Shown here piece by piece: positions 62,229 to 64,000 of a DNA stretch of 64,000 nt. Position numbers and translations under genes: made by a program. The notes under the pieces were generated by a model, which saw nothing but the letters and a program-made list of their open reading frames with translations, was not told where the DNA came from and made no database searches. Source of the DNA: Arthrobacter sp. zg-Y20 (GTDB lineage Bacteria > Actinomycetota > Actinomycetes > Actinomycetales > Micrococcaceae); NCBI RefSeq assembly GCF_030142075.1, contig NZ_CP126241.1:558001-622000 (forward strand), in the 5' to 3' direction. How positions within the stretch are numbered: position 1 is the stretch's first letter; each line of letters begins with the position of its first letter.

Positions 62229-63245
62229 TCAGGCGCGCAACCTGCCGGGAACAGCTGTGCTGGAACGGACCACGAACTCGGTGGGGAAAAACCCGAAATC
62301 GTCCACCGGCTCGTTGCGCATCAGCGCCAGGACGGCGGCCACAGCAGCAGCCCCCTGCCCCTCGGGGCTCTGCGAGATGGTGGTCAGACCGAAGACTTCG
62401 CCCATGTCGTGGCCGTCAATCCCAATCACGGAGAGGTCTTCCGGCACCCGAAGCCCCAGGTCCCGGGCGGCCAGGATGGCGCCGACGGCAATCTCGTCAG
62501 CGGCGCAGAAAATTGCCGTTGGGCGGACGTCTGGCCGGGCCAGCAGGGCTTTGGCGGCCCGGAAACCACCGGCCACAGAGAATTCAGCGCTGGCCACCCA
62601 GCCCGGCTCGGGCGTGAGGCCGGCATCGCGCATGGCTCCTTCGTACCCGGTGCGCCGGGTTCCGCCAAGCTGGAAGTCCCGCTCCAGTTCCTCACCGCCG
62701 CCGATATGGGCAATCCTCGTGTGTCCAAGGGAAATCAGGTGCCCGGTGGCCAGGGCCGAAATGCCTACCTCGTCCACACGGATGGCCGCGGTGCCCGGGA
62801 GCGGACCGCCAATGGCCACAATGGGCTTGTCCACCGCCCGCAGCTGGGCCAGCTCTTCATCGGTGAGCCGCAGGGCAACGGTGATTACCGCGTCCAGCCG
62901 TTTTCGCCGCAGCATCTCCTTGAGCACGCTTTCCCGGTGCCCCGGGCCGTCCCCGGTGTTGTACAGCGTCAGGTCGTAGCCCGCCTCAATCAGGGCCGAC
63001 GCCGCGCCCTCCAGCACCTTGGCAAAGTACCAGCGCCCCACGCCGGGCATCACCACTCCCACATTCCGCGTCCGGCCCGAGGCAAGGGAGGAAGCGTTGT
63101 AGGAGATGACGAATCCCAGCTCCTCAGCTGCCGCAAGCACCCTCCGGCGGGTGCTTGCGGAGACCGCGCCGTTGCCGCTGAGCGCGCGGGACACCGTGGC
63201 TGCGGAGACGCCGGCGTGGGCTGCGACGTCTTTGATTCCTGGCAC
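62229..63245 (-). CDS. LacI-family transcriptional regulator
   Basis: 338 residues. N-terminal HTH (IKDVAAHAGVSAATVSRALSGNG) and hinge helix ASSLASGR, followed by a periplasmic-binding-protein-like sensor domain (NVGVVMPGVGRWYFAKVLEGA...). GTG 63245 has GGAGGA six bases upstream. It lies 35 bp after the alpha-glucosidase gene and probably controls it in response to a gluco-oligosaccharide. Confidence 0.92.
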   Translation of the reverse strand: MPGIKDVAAHAGVSAATVSRALSGNGAVSASTRRRVLAAAEELGFVISYNASSLASGRTRNVGVVMPGVGRWYFAKVLEGAASALIEAGYDLTLYNTGDGPGHRESVLKEMLRRKRLDAVITVALRLTDEELAQLRAVDKPIVAIGGPLPGTAAIRVDEVGISALATGHLISLGHTRIAHIGGGEELERDFQLGGTRRTGYEGAMRDAGLTPEPGWVASAEFSVAGGFRAAKALLARPDVRPTAIFCAADEIAVGAILAARDLGLRVPEDLSVIGIDGHDMGEVFGLTTISQSPEGQGAAAVAAVLALMRNEPVDDFGFFPTEFVVRSSTAVPGRLRA

Positions 63246-63280
63246 GGGTGTTCCTCCGGAGCGATTGCGGGTGCGGTTGG

Positions 63281-64000
63281 CTAGCTTAGCCGAACCCAGG
63301 CGCTGTGGTTGGGCAGCAGGTAACCGTCCATGACGGCGCCGTTGATGCTGCACGCCACCAGCTCTCCGTCGGGCAGCGGCACAGGGTCGCTGCCCATGTT
63401 CATCAGGGCCGCGGTGCCGCCGTTGACGAAGGCCAGGACGGACTCCGGATCGTACCCGGGGTACCAGGCCAGCGAACCGTTGCCCAGGTCCAGGCTGCGG
63501 CGCAGTTCCAGTGCGGTCCGGTAGAGGTTGAGCGTGGAATCGGGATCGGCCTGCTGGACGCCGCGGGCCAGGGCATTCCACCCCTCAGGCTGGGGCAGCC
63601 AGGCCTGGCCGGCGTCGCTGAATCCCAGTGCCGGGGCGTCCGGCGTCCAGGGCAGCGGCACCCGGCAGCCGTCCCGGCCCAGGCGTGCGCCTTCCGTGCG
63701 GTGGAAGGTGGGGTCCTGGCGGTATTCATCCGGCAGTGTGGTGTGGTCCGGCAAACCCAGTTCTTCGCCCTGATACAGATACACGCCGCCGGGCAGGCCC
63801 AGCATCAGCAGGGTTGCCGCGCGGGCCCTGGAGATGCCCAGGCCGTAGTCCGGCTGCGGATCCGATGATCCAATTCCGTCGCCCGGCCGTTCCTGATGGG
63901 TGGTGATGCCGAACCGGCTGGCATGCCGGACAACGTCGTGGTTGGAGAGCACCCAGGTGGTAGGGGCGCCTACCTTGTCGAAGGCGCGCAGCGAGGATTC
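63281..64000 (-). CDS. alpha-glucosidase (GH13), C-terminal part; runs off the right edge
   Basis: The visible 239 codons are the C-terminal third of a GH13 alpha-glucosidase paralogous to the gene at 18930-20648. Shared blocks include SNHDVVRHASRFG, LPGGVYLYQGEELGLPDHT, RQDPTFHRT and GFSDAGQAWLPQP. The catalytic nucleophile and acid/base residues lie beyond the edge. The downstream LacI gene points to substrate-controlled expression of this copy. Confidence 0.92.
   Translation of the reverse strand, partial: ESSLRAFDKVGAPTTWVLSNHDVVRHASRFGITTHQERPGDGIGSSDPQPDYGLGISRARAATLLMLGLPGGVYLYQGEELGLPDHTTLPDEYRQDPTFHRTEGARLGRDGCRVPLPWTPDAPALGFSDAGQAWLPQPEGWNALARGVQQADPDSTLNLYRTALELRRSLDLGNGSLAWYPGYDPESVLAFVNGGTAALMNMGSDPVPLPDGELVACSINGAVMDGYLLPNHSAWVRLS

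Overview
The window is high-GC actinobacterial chromosome. The 16S rRNA sequence, 16S-23S spacers without tRNA genes, many GTG starts, and families such as DUF4032, DUF222-HNH, class-E-type LAxTG sorting signals and an NhaA-DsbA fusion all fit a Micrococcaceae member close to Arthrobacter. This is housekeeping and light accessory chromosome. I found no prophage, insertion sequence, CRISPR array or recognisable defence island.

Layout. 1-2.4 kb: glgB (glycogen branching enzyme) and its terminator. 2.5-16.9 kb: two complete rRNA operons in the same orientation. From 2585-8334 and 11165-16914 (5750 bp each) they look base-identical. Between them lies a 2.8-kb unique segment whose only gene encodes a thioester-domain, DUF5979-repeat, LAKTG-anchored surface adhesin. 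That gene is broken in two places: a one-base frame break at the signal peptide and an exact 26-bp tandem duplication downstream. 17-30 kb: FAD-linked glycolate/D-lactate-type dehydrogenase, GH13 alpha-glucosidase, DUF4190 and DUF4032 proteins, an orphan sugar-ABC ATPase with a perfect CRP/GlxR-type site upstream, otsAB (trehalose), a membrane-anchored DsbA-like protein, tRNA-Thr(TGT), an LTA-synthase/sulfatase-like membrane enzyme and a histidine phosphatase. 30-38 kb, mostly minus strand: a small membrane protein, a DUF4352 lipoprotein, and a nucleoside hydrolase-MFS-ribokinase operon that should hydrolyse nucleosides and phosphorylate the released ribose, then a small conserved-looking basic protein and two oxidoreductases. 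38-48 kb: MFS exporter, PLP-dependent cysteine-synthase-like enzyme, two overlapping GNATs, a patatin/coiled-coil/membrane-protein cassette, and a GH38 alpha-mannosidase. 48-64 kb: an orphan MbcA/ParS-type antitoxin-like protein, DUF1684, Pth2-like, CynX-type MFS, two SDRs, a DUF222-HNH protein, NhaA-DsbA fusion, tyrosine phosphatase, S4 protein, a second HNH protein with an altered active site, DUF1540, ZapE, a coiled-coil protein, DoxX, and a LacI regulator behind a second alpha-glucosidase that runs off the right edge.

Carbon storage is a recurrent theme: glgB, otsAB, two alpha-glucosidase paralogues, alpha-mannosidase, a multi-use sugar ATPase and a LacI regulator suggest a glycogen/trehalose/oligosaccharide economy. 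The most unusual structure is the adhesin caught between two long identical direct repeats. It carries a tandem duplication that could in principle be reverted, so it could vary both by frame switching and by rrn-mediated deletion or amplification.
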